DNA of 64,000 nucleotides. Source: Streptomyces olivaceus (lineage in GTDB: Bacteria; Actinomycetota; Actinomycetes; Streptomycetales; Streptomycetaceae). Positions 40,746 through 49,601 of the stretch are shown piece by piece. Both the position numbers and the translations under genes were made by a program. The notes under the pieces were generated by a model. The model made no database searches. It saw nothing but the letters and a program-made list of their open reading frames with translations, and was not told where the DNA came from. Location of the stretch: positions 171,697 through 235,696 of the forward strand of contig NZ_JOFH01000005.1 of assembly GCF_000721235.1 (NCBI RefSeq), read 5' to 3'. Positions within the stretch are counted from its first letter, which is position 1; every line of letters starts with the position of its first letter.

Positions 40746-43001
40746 ATGTCCGAGTTGTTCGACGCGGTCGACGCGCTGGTCGCGTCTCGTTCCCCGCTGC
40801 CGCCGGCTGAGGAGCGCAAGCGGCTGCGGGTCGCGCACGGCCTGACGCTGGACGAAGTGGCCGCCGCGCTGAAGGTGCGCCGGGCGACGGTGTCGGGCTG
40901 GGAGTCGGTCAAGAAGACCACCGAGCCGCGCGGCCCGGAGCGTGAGGCGTACGCCCGGCTGCTGCGGCGGCTCGCGGACCTCTACCCCGCTCCCGCAGAG
41001 ACGGCGGCCGTCGCGGAGGCACCCGTCACGTCCACGGGCGCGTCCGCTCCGGCGGAGGCACGGACCCCGTCCGCCGGGCGGGAGCCCGACGTCGCGGGCA
41101 TGACCGCGACCGAGGACACGCAGGCCCCTGCCTCTGCCCCTGCCTCTGCCTCTGCTCCCGTCACCGAAGCTCCGGCCGGCCCGGCACGGCGCACCGGACC
41201 GCCGCCGGCGTCGCGCCGTCCGGGCGCGAAGAGGGCGGCCCCCGCGCCCACGCCGGCGGGCAGCACCGACACGCGCTTCGAGCACGGACCGCTGGCGGTC
41301 GTCGACGCCGGCGCCGACGGGCAGGTGCTGGCGTACTGCACGGGCGGCCTGGTCCTCGACGTGCCTGCCAAGACCGTCCCGGCCCTGGTGGAATGGGCGC
41401 TGACCAAGGCGCGGCTCGGACAGCCGAGGCTGTCCGCTCCCGGCAAGGACGCCGACCCGCTGCTCGTGCTCACCGAGGCCGCCCTGAAGCGCTACGGCCT
41501 GCCCGTCGCCCTCAGCGAGGAGGAACGGCTCGCCGGCCGGATCCCGGAGAGCCACAAGGTCGTCAAGCAGCTCGCGCGCGCCGAGTGGCAGCTGACCAAG
41601 CGGGGCTTCGGCCCATGGGCACGGATCTACCGCCCGGCCAAGGGCTCGGACCGCCAGTGCGTGCAACTGTGCATCCCGCTCTGGCAGGCGCTGGACGCGC
41701 GCCACTGGGGGAACGCCGCGCAGCTCCCGCCCGCGGAACTCGCCCGCGTGCTGGGCGTGTACGCCGCCCGGGTGATGACGCCGCGCGGCTCGACCGCCGT
41801 GACCGGCCTGGAGCTGATGACCGCCCTGCATCCGCCCACCCGCGCGTCCCAGCAGGACGCCGAGGGCAGGCGGCACTCCGAGCACAACCCCGGCTCGCTG
41901 GGCAAGGACCCGGTCGACCCGGCGCCGTGCGAGGCCCCCGACGGGCACCCGCTCCTGGCAGACCTGCCCCGCTTCCACGTCCGCGGTCCGGCGGAGAAGC
42001 TGTTCGAGGAGGCGTACGACTGGGCGCGGCCGATGACCGATGACGAGTGCACCCTGCGGCACCTGGTCGGCATCGACGTGAACATGGCGTTCGCGGCCGG
42101 CGCCAACGGCCTGATCGTCGGCCTCGGTTCGCCCACCCGCGTCCAGGAGCCGGTGTTCGATCCGAAGCTGCCGGGCTCGTGGCTGGTGGACCTCTCCCAC
42201 GTCGACCTGTCCCGGGTCAAGGCCGGAAAGGACACGTGGGCGGAGCTGGACGCCGGCCGGCTGCCCAGCCCGTTCACGCCGAAGGGCGAGCGGCCCGAGG
42301 GCCCGGCCTGGTACGCGACGCCCACCGTGGCGTACGCGGTGGAGCTCGGTTACGGGGTACGCCCGATCGAGGCGTACGTCCGGTACGAGAACGGCCGTTA
42401 CCTGGACGGCTGGTACCAGCGGCTCCGGGACGCCTACCTCGCCACGATGGCCGACCTCGGCGTGGGCGCGGACATGGCGCCGGAGGACTTCCTGCAGGCG
42501 ATGGCCGGCCACAAGGACGGCGATCCGGAACTGGCGGCCGTCGTCTCGGCGATCAAGGCGACGGTCAAGGGCGGCCTGGGCAAGCTGCGCGAGCGGCCCC
42601 GGGGCGAGGGCTGGCGGCCGGGCGAGCCCTGGCGGGCGTTGTCCCGCCCGACGTGGCGGCCGGACATCCGCGCGGCGGTCATCTCCCGCACACGGATCAA
42701 CCTGCACCGGAAGATCGTCAAGCACGCGGCCTTCACCGGCCAGTACCCGGTCGCGGTCCTGTCCGACTGCGTCGTCTACGCGGCAGGCGGTGAGAGCCCT
42801 CTGGACTTCCTGCCCTACCGCGAGGGCAAGCCGCTGCCCGGCGGCTTCAAACTCGGCGTCAACCCGGGCCTGGTCAAGCACGAGGGCACCCAGAGCGTCC
42901 TGTGGGGCGAGGAGGTCCGCGAGCGGTTCGACGCGCCGGAGCTCAACCTGGCCCGGTACATCAAGGACGGCACCGTCACCGACGCCGACAGCGGAGAGTA
43001 G
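40746..43001 (+). CDS. tap: Telomere-associated protein Tap
   Basis: A 751-residue protein matching the telomere-associated protein of Streptomyces linear replicons. A helix-turn-helix (LRVAHGLTLDEVAAALKVRR, residues about 27-46) is followed by a Pro/Ala/Thr/Ser linker (about 80-180) and a large conserved domain with segments such as RHLVGIDVNMAFAAGANGL, DLSHVDLSRVKAGKD and RPDIRAAVISRTRINLHRKI. Tap binds 3' single-strand overhangs at telomeres and recruits the terminal protein Tpg. It has a GGAGGT site before the ATG. tpg follows 9 bases behind, the standard operon. Assignment rests on the tap-tpg pairing plus recognisable sequence. Confidence 0.93.
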   Translation: MSELFDAVDALVASRSPLPPAEERKRLRVAHGLTLDEVAAALKVRRATVSGWESVKKTTEPRGPEREAYARLLRRLADLYPAPAETAAVAEAPVTSTGASAPAEARTPSAGREPDVAGMTATEDTQAPASAPASASAPVTEAPAGPARRTGPPPASRRPGAKRAAPAPTPAGSTDTRFEHGPLAVVDAGADGQVLAYCTGGLVLDVPAKTVPALVEWALTKARLGQPRLSAPGKDADPLLVLTEAALKRYGLPVALSEEERLAGRIPESHKVVKQLARAEWQLTKRGFGPWARIYRPAKGSDRQCVQLCIPLWQALDARHWGNAAQLPPAELARVLGVYAARVMTPRGSTAVTGLELMTALHPPTRASQQDAEGRRHSEHNPGSLGKDPVDPAPCEAPDGHPLLADLPRFHVRGPAEKLFEEAYDWARPMTDDECTLRHLVGIDVNMAFAAGANGLIVGLGSPTRVQEPVFDPKLPGSWLVDLSHVDLSRVKAGKDTWAELDAGRLPSPFTPKGERPEGPAWYATPTVAYAVELGYGVRPIEAYVRYENGRYLDGWYQRLRDAYLATMADLGVGADMAPEDFLQAMAGHKDGDPELAAVVSAIKATVKGGLGKLRERPRGEGWRPGEPWRALSRPTWRPDIRAAVISRTRINLHRKIVKHAAFTGQYPVAVLSDCVVYAAGGESPLDFLPYREGKPLPGGFKLGVNPGLVKHEGTQSVLWGEEVRERFDAPELNLARYIKDGTVTDADSGE
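41124..41159 (+). repeat. Hexanucleotide-type repeat in tap linker
   Basis: GCCCCTGCCTCT occurs twice in tandem and is followed by a related GCCTCTGCTCCC, coding for Ala-Pro-Ala-Ser repeats in the linker of Tap. Confidence 0.7.
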
Positions 43002-43010
43002 GAGCCGGCG

Positions 43011-43568
43011 ATGAGCCTGTTCGAGGACGGCCTGGACGCCGCCGTGCAGAAGGCCTTCACCCGGCCCGCGCCCAAGAGCGCGGGCGCCCGGATGAGGTAC
43101 CTGGTCAAGCAGATGAAGGGCACCGGTCCGGTCGCCCGGATGCTGCGGGTCTCCCAGCGCACCGTCGAGCGCTACGTGAAGGACCAGATCAAGAAGCCCC
43201 GCCCGGACCTCGCCGCACGCCTGGAACGCGAGGTGAAGAAGCGCTGGCAGCCCCAGATCCGCGCCAGGGCCCGGCAGAAGGCGGCCACCACCGGCGGCAT
43301 CGTCATCGACACCCGCGCCCGCCTCGGCTACACCGCACCGATCGGATCGACGGACCAGGACCGCGTCCGCCACCTGACCGTCGCACTGCCCCCGCAGTAC
43401 GCCGCCCGCCTCTTCACCGCCCAGGAGTCGGGCGCCGACGACCGGCAACTGCGGGAGATCGCGGCCGAAGCACTCAAGGAGGTCTACTTCCAGGACGCCG
43501 GCCGTCGCGCCGGCTCCTTGGAAGAGGTCCGGTTCACGGACATCGAGCACCTGGAGTTCGACCTGTGA
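43011..43568 (+). CDS. tpg: Telomere terminal protein Tpg
   Basis: A 185-residue terminal protein. N-terminus MSLFEDGLDAAVQKAFTRP, a helix-turn-helix (MKGTGPVARMLRVSQRTVERYVKDQIKK, about residues 38-65) and KKRWQPQIRARARQKAATTGG are characteristic of Tpg proteins of linear streptomycete chromosomes and plasmids. Tpg is covalently joined to the 5' ends and primes the fill-in of terminal gaps after replication. The length is standard and it has a GGAG site. Second gene of the tap-tpg operon. The presence of the intact pair indicates a linear replicon, with the locus usually lying in a chromosome arm. Confidence 0.95.
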   Translation: MSLFEDGLDAAVQKAFTRPAPKSAGARMRYLVKQMKGTGPVARMLRVSQRTVERYVKDQIKKPRPDLAARLEREVKKRWQPQIRARARQKAATTGGIVIDTRARLGYTAPIGSTDQDRVRHLTVALPPQYAARLFTAQESGADDRQLREIAAEALKEVYFQDAGRRAGSLEEVRFTDIEHLEFDL

Positions 43569-43798
43569 CCACCGCGCCCCGAACCGCCCCCGGGCCCCGG
43601 TCGTGAACGAGGGCTTCAGTTGGCGGGTGAGGGCGCGAGTTGGCGACTTGAGCGGGCAGCGTCGACGGGCTCGGACGAGCTGGGCGGCGTAGGCGTCGAG
43701 AAGCGGCTTCATCTGCGGGCAGAAGGGCACTCTGTTCTGCCGGATCCAACGAACGGGCTCGGTGACGTGCTGTCGGTGACTGCTTCTATTGTTGGCTC
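43569..43798. other. Intergenic region between tpg and an unknown gene
   Basis: 230 bases. AGTTGGCG occurs twice (about 43617 and 43639). TATTGT at 43787-43792 could be the -10 box of the next gene, 6 bases before its ATG. Nothing else is recognised. Confidence 0.3.
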
Positions 43799-44374
43799 AT
43801 GGGGAACTATTTTCAGACCGTCGTCGACCTCGACGCCACGCATGCGGACGCTCGCACCTGGGCAGACAGCGGACTCGACTGGCTGGTCAGGGAGGGGATA
43901 GTCCGGGCCGAGCTCACCGACTGTGTTCTCGGGGCGCCTTCGGGGCATCCGCCTGGTCCTTCATGGGCCAAGGCGGTCGGTCAGGAGGACTGGGAGCCCA
44001 GCGACGGACTGAGGATCGAGACCAGCCGCACCGTGTTCAACTGCGGTCAGGGCGAACCCAGGTTCGCCGTGTGCCCTCACTGTGCCGGGCGTGCGGATTT
44101 CTACACCGACCGGCTGCAGGAGATCGAGGGTGTGTGGGAGCCCTTCGGCAAGGCCATCAACGCCTGGAGCGACACGGGCAGCGCGGCAGTCGCCTGCCCG
44201 CGTTGTCGACGCCCTGGTGACCTGACTGCGTGGACCTGGTCGGACGACTACTTCGCCTTCGGGTACCTCGGTTTCGAGTTCTGGGACTGGCCCGACTTCA
44301 GCCCCGGGTTCCTCACAGGTCTCTCCCAAGCGATTGGGGGGCATCGCACGGTTCTCATGGAGGGCAAACTCTGA
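43799..44374 (+). CDS. Hypothetical protein with two CxxC pairs
   Basis: A 191-residue protein of no family I recognise. It has two CPxC knuckles, CPHC (about residue 98) and CPRC (about 134), which could form one zinc-ribbon. Trp and Phe content is high in the C-terminal part (WTWSDDYFAFGYLGFEFWDW). There is no signal peptide or membrane segment. No ribosome site is seen; a TATTGT hexamer 6 bases before the ATG suggests a leaderless message. It lies between tpg and the PKS cluster and is convergent with the methyltransferase. Codon usage is less biased than its neighbours. Confidence 0.65.
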   Translation: MGNYFQTVVDLDATHADARTWADSGLDWLVREGIVRAELTDCVLGAPSGHPPGPSWAKAVGQEDWEPSDGLRIETSRTVFNCGQGEPRFAVCPHCAGRADFYTDRLQEIEGVWEPFGKAINAWSDTGSAAVACPRCRRPGDLTAWTWSDDYFAFGYLGFEFWDWPDFSPGFLTGLSQAIGGHRTVLMEGKL

Positions 44375-44550
44375 GCGAGCCGGGAGGGCTCGGGTGCGGG
44401 TTTTACGCGGGCGCGTTGTTCACGACGAGAATCACCTTGCCCACCAGGCGCTTCACGGCTGTCCGGCTCCTCCTCGCCGAACGCTCCGACAGCAGGCGCT
44501 GCGCGTCAGAGCGCCCGGCCGCGCTCCCGCTTCGACGGCCGGCGACGCGC

Positions 44551-45381
44551 TTACGGCGTCTTGTGCGCCGTGGCCACCAGGTAGCCGAACTCCGGCAGTG
44601 CGGAGACCGGGTGGACCAGGACCTCGATCAACTGCCGGGCCGTGTCGCCGAACTGCTCCTCCAGGGAGCCACGGTGCTCGCTCGCGCCGTCGGCCATGAT
44701 CCGCAGCGTCCGCCTGGTGTGCTCGCTGACGTCCAGCAACTCGTCCAGTACCAGGCCCGCGCCGGTGATCAGGGCCCGGTAGTCGTCGATGCCGGGAAGC
44801 TCGACGATGGCGAACTTCCCCTTCGCGTCGTCGAGTACGTCCTGGTACTCCGGCCCGATCGGCTCGCGCTGGCAGGTGTCGGCGATCACCAGGCGGCCGC
44901 CGGGGCGCAGCACCCGATTCATCTCCGCCAGCGCGCGGGAGCGGTCCATGTGCAGGAGCGATTCGAACGCCCACGCCACGTCGAACGAGGCGTCCGGATA
45001 GGGCAGCGCCATCGCGTCGGCGTGATCGAACCGGACGCGATGGGACAGGCCCGCCGCCGCGGCGCGGGCATTGGCCTCCTGCGCCTGTCCCCAGTTGATC
45101 GTGACGCCGGTGATGTCCGCCTCGACCGTACCGGCCAGGCGGAGCGCGGGCGTTCCGATACCGCAGCCGACATCGAGCATCCGCTGGCCGGGCCGCAGCC
45201 CCAGTTGCTCGATGAGCACGTCGGTGAGCCGATCCGTGGCGACGTCCACGGAGCTGTCGTCCTCGTCGGAGAGCCAGTATCCGTAGTGGAAGTTCTCACC
45301 CCAGAAACGCAGGAACATGTGGGTGAACACGTCGTAGAAGTCCGAGACCCGCTCCGGCTGGGTATCCATGTGGTCAGTCAT
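44551..45381 (-). CDS. SAM-dependent methyltransferase, RebM-like
   Basis: A 276-residue class I methyltransferase. Motif I is MLDVGCGIGTPALRLAG (about residues 68-84), post-I TGVTINWGQAQEAN, and FDVAWAFESLLHM. The upstream segment WGENFHYGYW and the VDVATDRLTDVLIEQL helix resemble RebM-type natural-product O-methyltransferases. It lies 71 bases behind the terminal PKS gene, same strand, so it is probably a tailoring enzyme that methylates the polyketide or a sugar on it. A GTG at 45456 overlapping the PKS stop (GTGA) is possible, but codons from there to 45381 (GAT, GCA, AAT, TCA, AAA) look non-coding, so I prefer 45381. Confidence 0.85.
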   Translation of the reverse strand: MTDHMDTQPERVSDFYDVFTHMFLRFWGENFHYGYWLSDEDDSSVDVATDRLTDVLIEQLGLRPGQRMLDVGCGIGTPALRLAGTVEADITGVTINWGQAQEANARAAAAGLSHRVRFDHADAMALPYPDASFDVAWAFESLLHMDRSRALAEMNRVLRPGGRLVIADTCQREPIGPEYQDVLDDAKGKFAIVELPGIDDYRALITGAGLVLDELLDVSEHTRRTLRIMADGASEHRGSLEEQFGDTARQLIEVLVHPVSALPEFGYLVATAHKTP

Positions 45382-45452
45382 GTCCTTTTTCTCTGAGGCG
45401 TGCTCATTGGCCGCGTGTCCGTATGCGGGGCGGTTCGACCGGCGCGTATCGG

Positions 45453-48400
45453 TCACGGGGCTTCTTGCCCGATCGAGTCGGTGTGCGGGGGACGGGCGGG
45501 CCGTCGGGCCAGCCAGTCGCTGATCGCCGAGGCGGTGCTCGCGGCGTGTTCGTCGATCATGCTCAGGTGGGTGCCGGGCACGTCGACGGTGTCATGCTCG
45601 GGGCCCCAGTGGGCCCGCCGGTGCTCGCCCGTGCGCGGCTGACCGCCCATCCGTCCGGTGGCACACAGCAGCAGCGTGGACACGCCGTCGATGTCGGTCG
45701 GTGCCCAGTCGTCGAACAACTGGAGATGGTGTGCCATCGCGGTCAGTTCGGCGCCGCGCGGCGGCTGCGTCGCGGTCCATTCGGCATACGCGTCGCCGAG
45801 CAGGCCGGACTGGATCTCGGCCAGACCCGTACTGCCGGGCAGATGGCTGTCCAGCAGCACGAGCGACTCCGGTGCAGTGCCGAGGTCCTTGAGACGGGCG
45901 GCTGCCGCGTGTGCGATCCAGCCGCCGGAGGAGTATCCGACGAGGACGTAGGGGCCGGTCACGTGGGAGAGCACCGTCTCGGCGACCGCAGCCACCAGAT
46001 CGGTCCGGGTGCGGTGAAGGGACTCGTGGTCGGCGTAGCCCGGCAACGACAGCACAGCCATGTTGTGCGTCGTGCGCAGCGTGTCGGCCGTCCGAGCGTA
46101 CTGGTAGACGTTGGAGGGAGCCATCACGGACGGGACGCAGACCAGGGTCGGGCCCGCGAATCCCTGGGAGAAGCTGACCGGTTCCCGCATACGGGGCGAG
46201 CCGGCACCCACGCGCATCCGGGCGGCGACGGCCAGCAGCTCCAACCCGTCCTTCACCTGGTTCTGCGCGCACGCCTGGGCGAAGAGGGCCGGCAGCGGAT
46301 CGGTCGCGGGCGGCGTCGCCCGGTCCGCGCCCGCCGGCGTCGGACGCGCCGGTGCGGCGGCGGGCACGGCCGGTGGTGTTCCGAGGTCGCCGAGCGCGGC
46401 GAACCGGTCGGCCAGATGTGTGGCCACGGCATGCGGCGTCGGCCAGTCGACGACCAGTGTCCGGGACAGCTCCAGCCCGGTGACGTCCCCCAGGCGCTCG
46501 GTGAGCCAGACCGCGGTCAGCGAGTCGAAGCCCAGCTCGGCGAAGCCCCGCTGGGGGTCCACGTCCTCGGGCGCGTCGTAGCCCATCAGCTGTGCCGCTT
46601 GGTCGCGCACCGCGGCGAGCAGGATCTCCGCCCACTCCCCGCGCGGGCGATCGGCCATCGCGGCGCGTACGGAGGGGATCCCGGGGACCGTCTCGGCCGT
46701 CACCGCCTTGGGCAGCGGGGCCCCCGTCCCGCCGACGACCCCCTGGTCGGCCAGCAGACTCGCCCCGGTCGGCAGGTGGTCGACCAGCCAGTAGCGGCGG
46801 CGCTGGAAGGCGTACGTGGGCAGGTCGAGCTGGGCGGCTCCGGTGCCCGCGTAGACCGCGCGCCAGTCGACCGGCACGCCGCGGACGAAAAGGGCAGCCA
46901 CCGCGTCCAGCAGCGCGGCGGGCTCGGCCCGGCCCTGACGCAGCGTCGGCACGAAGGTCCGCTCGGGCAGGCCCGGACCGGCCGGCGGCAGGCAGTCCCG
47001 GCCGAGAGCGGCGAGGACCCCGCCCGGCCCGAGCTCAAGGAAGGTGGTGACACCGGCCTCGCTCAGGCGCACGACACCGTCGTGGAACCGTACCGCCTCA
47101 CGGGCCTGGGCGACCCAGTAGTCCGCCGAACGCATCCGCTCGCCCCGGTCCGCCCCGCCCGGAGCGAGCGGCACGACCGGGATGCGCGGCGCGGCGTACG
47201 AGAGGCTTTCGATCGCCGACCGGAAGTCGGCCAGGATCGGGTCGATCCGCGGTGAGTGGAAGGCGTGGCTCACCCGCAGTGCGCGCGGGCGGAGACCCTT
47301 GTCGGCGAGCGTCGCCGTCAGCGTGGCGAGTGCCTTCTCGTCGCCGGAGAGCACCACCGAGGCAGGGCCGTTCACCGCGGCCACGGACACGAGGCCGGTC
47401 AGCTGGTCGAGCATCGGCAGGATGTCTTCCTCGGCCGCACGGACGGCGACCATCGCGCCGCCGGGAGGCATGTCCTGCATGAGGCGCGCCCGGGCGGCGA
47501 CCAGCGCGCAGGCGTCCTCGAGCGACAGTATCCCGGCCACGTGCGCGGCAGTGACCTCGCCGATGGAGTGCCCCGCGACGAAGTCCGGGCGTACACCCCA
47601 CGACTCGACGAGCCGGAACAGCGCGGTCTCGACGGCGAAGAGGGCCGGCTGGGCGAAACCGGTGCGGTCGAGCAGGTCCGGCGGGTCGTCCCCGGCGAAG
47701 GTCAGGTCACGCAGCGAACGGCCGAGCGGGCCGTCCAGGTGCGCGCAGACGGCGTCGAACGCCTCGGCGAAGACGGGGTGCTCCGCGTACAGCTCGCGGC
47801 CCATGCCCGGCTGCTGCGCCCCCTGGCCGGTGAACAGGAAGGCGAGCCGTCCGCGCACGGTGGTGCCTGTCGTGACCGCGGCGTGCGGCGTGCCCCGGGC
47901 GAGTGCGCCGAGCCCGGCGATCAGGTCCTCCCGGTCGGAGGCCACGACGACGCCGCGGCTGTCCAGGGCGGCACGCGTGGTGGCCAGTGAGTGTCCGACG
48001 TCGGTGGGGTCGGCCGGCTCGGCCCGGTCCGTCAGGAAGGCGGCCAGCCGCGCGGCCTGGGCGCGCATCGCGGCCGCCGTGCGGCCGGAGACCAGCCAGG
48101 GAACGGCCGCGAGCGTGCGGTGCGCGACGCCGTCCCCCTCCCTTCCGGGCTCGTCCTCGGGCACCGCTTCGAGGATGGCGTGCGCGTTGGTACCGCCGAT
48201 GCCGAAGGCGGAGACCGCCGCACGCCGCGGCCGGTCCCCCGTCTCCGGCCACGACCGCGGCTCCTGCAGGAGTTCGATGTCGCCGGCCGTCCAGTCGACC
48301 TCGGTGGACGGCGGGTCGGCGTGCAGCGTCGGTGCCAGCGTGCCGTGCCGGAGCGACATCACCGTCTTGATCAGACCGCCCACTCCGGCGGCGGACTGGC

Positions 48401-49547
48401 TGTGGCCCAGGTTGGACTTGAGCGACCCCAGGAACAGCGGACGACCGGGCCGCCGGTCACGCCCGTACGTGGCCAGCAGCGCCTGGGCCTCGATGGGGTC
48501 GCCCAGGGTCGTGCCGGTGCCGTGCGCCTCGACGGCGTCGACGTCGGAGGACGTGAGCCCGGCCGCGGCCAGCGCGCGCCGGATCACCCGCTGCTGGGAC
48601 GGGCCACTCGGCGCGGTCAGCCCGTTCGACGCCCCGTCCTGGTTGATGGCCGAGCCGCGCAGCACCGCCAGCACCGGGTGCCGGTGGCGGCGGGCGTCGG
48701 AGAGCCGCTCGACCACGACCATGCCGACACCCTCCGCCCAGGCCGTACCGTCCGCGGCGTCGCCGAAGGACTTGCACCGGCCGTCGGGAGCGAGCCCGCG
48801 CTGGGTGCTGAATTCGACGAACGAGCCCGGCGTGGCCAACACGGAAACGCCACCGACCAGGGCGAGTGAGCAGTCCCCGGCGCGCAGCGCTCCCGCCGCG
48901 AGGTGCAGGGCGGTGAGCGACGAGGAACAGCCGGTGTCGAGGGTCACCGCCGGACCCTCCAGCCCCAGAAGGTAGGAGATCCTGCCCGAGATGATCGCTC
49001 CTGCCAGGCCGCCGAGCAGGAGCCCCTCGAAACCGGCCGGGTAGCGCGCCAACAGGGCCGCGTAGTCGGTCACACTCGGGCCCACGAACACCCCGGTCTC
49101 GCTGCCGTGCAGCGAGTGCGGATCGATCCGGGCCCGCTCCAGGGCCTGCCACGACGTCTCCAGCAGCAGCCGCTGCTGCGGGTCCAGGGCGGTGGCCTCA
49201 CGGGGCGAGATGCCCCAGAACTGCGCGTCGAAGTCCGCGACGTCGCTCAGGAAACCGCCCTCCCGGGTGTAGCTGGTCCCCGGGCGACCGGGGTCGGGGT
49301 CGTAGAGCGAGTCGAGGTCCCAGCCCCGGTCCTGGGGGAACGGGGTGATCGCGTCCCGCCCGGTGACCGCCAGCTCCCACAGATCCTCCGGTGAGCGCAC
49401 GCCGCCCGGGTAGCGGCACGCCATGCCGACGATCGCGATCGGCTCGCCGACCCGCCGCTCCAGTTCCTCCGACCGCTTTCGGGCCTGTACCAGGTCTGCC
49501 GTGACCAGGTTCAGGTAGTGCCGCAGTTTGTGATCGTTGTCGTCCAT
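45453..49547 (-). CDS. Type I PKS, terminal module KS-AT-ACP-TE
   Basis: A 1364-residue terminal PKS protein. N-terminal docking helix ([20 protein letters not shown]). KS about residues 35-460 with active Cys207 (TGCSSS instead of TACSSS) and both His motifs ([25 protein letters not shown]). AT about 570-890 with Ser661 in GHSIGE and the HAFH motif (His764), a malonyl-CoA signature. No KR, DH or ER is present: the AT linker leads straight to ACP (Ser1009 in GFDSLTAV). TE about 1120-1350 with Ser1206 in GYSSGG, Asp in VLLDSH and His in GTHLSMID. It adds the last acetate unit unreduced, leaving a beta-keto thioester for release or cyclisation. Confidence 0.96.
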   Translation of the reverse strand: MDDNDHKLRHYLNLVTADLVQARKRSEELERRVGEPIAIVGMACRYPGGVRSPEDLWELAVTGRDAITPFPQDRGWDLDSLYDPDPGRPGTSYTREGGFLSDVADFDAQFWGISPREATALDPQQRLLLETSWQALERARIDPHSLHGSETGVFVGPSVTDYAALLARYPAGFEGLLLGGLAGAIISGRISYLLGLEGPAVTLDTGCSSSLTALHLAAGALRAGDCSLALVGGVSVLATPGSFVEFSTQRGLAPDGRCKSFGDAADGTAWAEGVGMVVVERLSDARRHRHPVLAVLRGSAINQDGASNGLTAPSGPSQQRVIRRALAAAGLTSSDVDAVEAHGTGTTLGDPIEAQALLATYGRDRRPGRPLFLGSLKSNLGHSQSAAGVGGLIKTVMSLRHGTLAPTLHADPPSTEVDWTAGDIELLQEPRSWPETGDRPRRAAVSAFGIGGTNAHAILEAVPEDEPGREGDGVAHRTLAAVPWLVSGRTAAAMRAQAARLAAFLTDRAEPADPTDVGHSLATTRAALDSRGVVVASDREDLIAGLGALARGTPHAAVTTGTTVRGRLAFLFTGQGAQQPGMGRELYAEHPVFAEAFDAVCAHLDGPLGRSLRDLTFAGDDPPDLLDRTGFAQPALFAVETALFRLVESWGVRPDFVAGHSIGEVTAAHVAGILSLEDACALVAARARLMQDMPPGGAMVAVRAAEEDILPMLDQLTGLVSVAAVNGPASVVLSGDEKALATLTATLADKGLRPRALRVSHAFHSPRIDPILADFRSAIESLSYAAPRIPVVPLAPGGADRGERMRSADYWVAQAREAVRFHDGVVRLSEAGVTTFLELGPGGVLAALGRDCLPPAGPGLPERTFVPTLRQGRAEPAALLDAVAALFVRGVPVDWRAVYAGTGAAQLDLPTYAFQRRRYWLVDHLPTGASLLADQGVVGGTGAPLPKAVTAETVPGIPSVRAAMADRPRGEWAEILLAAVRDQAAQLMGYDAPEDVDPQRGFAELGFDSLTAVWLTERLGDVTGLELSRTLVVDWPTPHAVATHLADRFAALGDLGTPPAVPAAAPARPTPAGADRATPPATDPLPALFAQACAQNQVKDGLELLAVAARMRVGAGSPRMREPVSFSQGFAGPTLVCVPSVMAPSNVYQYARTADTLRTTHNMAVLSLPGYADHESLHRTRTDLVAAVAETVLSHVTGPYVLVGYSSGGWIAHAAAARLKDLGTAPESLVLLDSHLPGSTGLAEIQSGLLGDAYAEWTATQPPRGAELTAMAHHLQLFDDWAPTDIDGVSTLLLCATGRMGGQPRTGEHRRAHWGPEHDTVDVPGTHLSMIDEHAASTASAISDWLARRPARPPHTDSIGQEAP

Positions 49548-49601
49548 CTGCTCCTCGACCTCTCGTCCGACGCCCCGGCACGTTCCACGTGCGTACGGGG
49601 A

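Noticed and set aside
40638..43730. 1030-codon minus-strand open frame opposite tap-tpg
   Set aside because: It is the antisense shadow of two confidently identified genes and shows no family signature.
43569..43730. Minus-strand N-terminus MPFCPQMKPLLDAYAAQLVR as a transposase fragment
   Set aside because: No transposase motif is recognisable and the frame continues as an antisense shadow of tpg.
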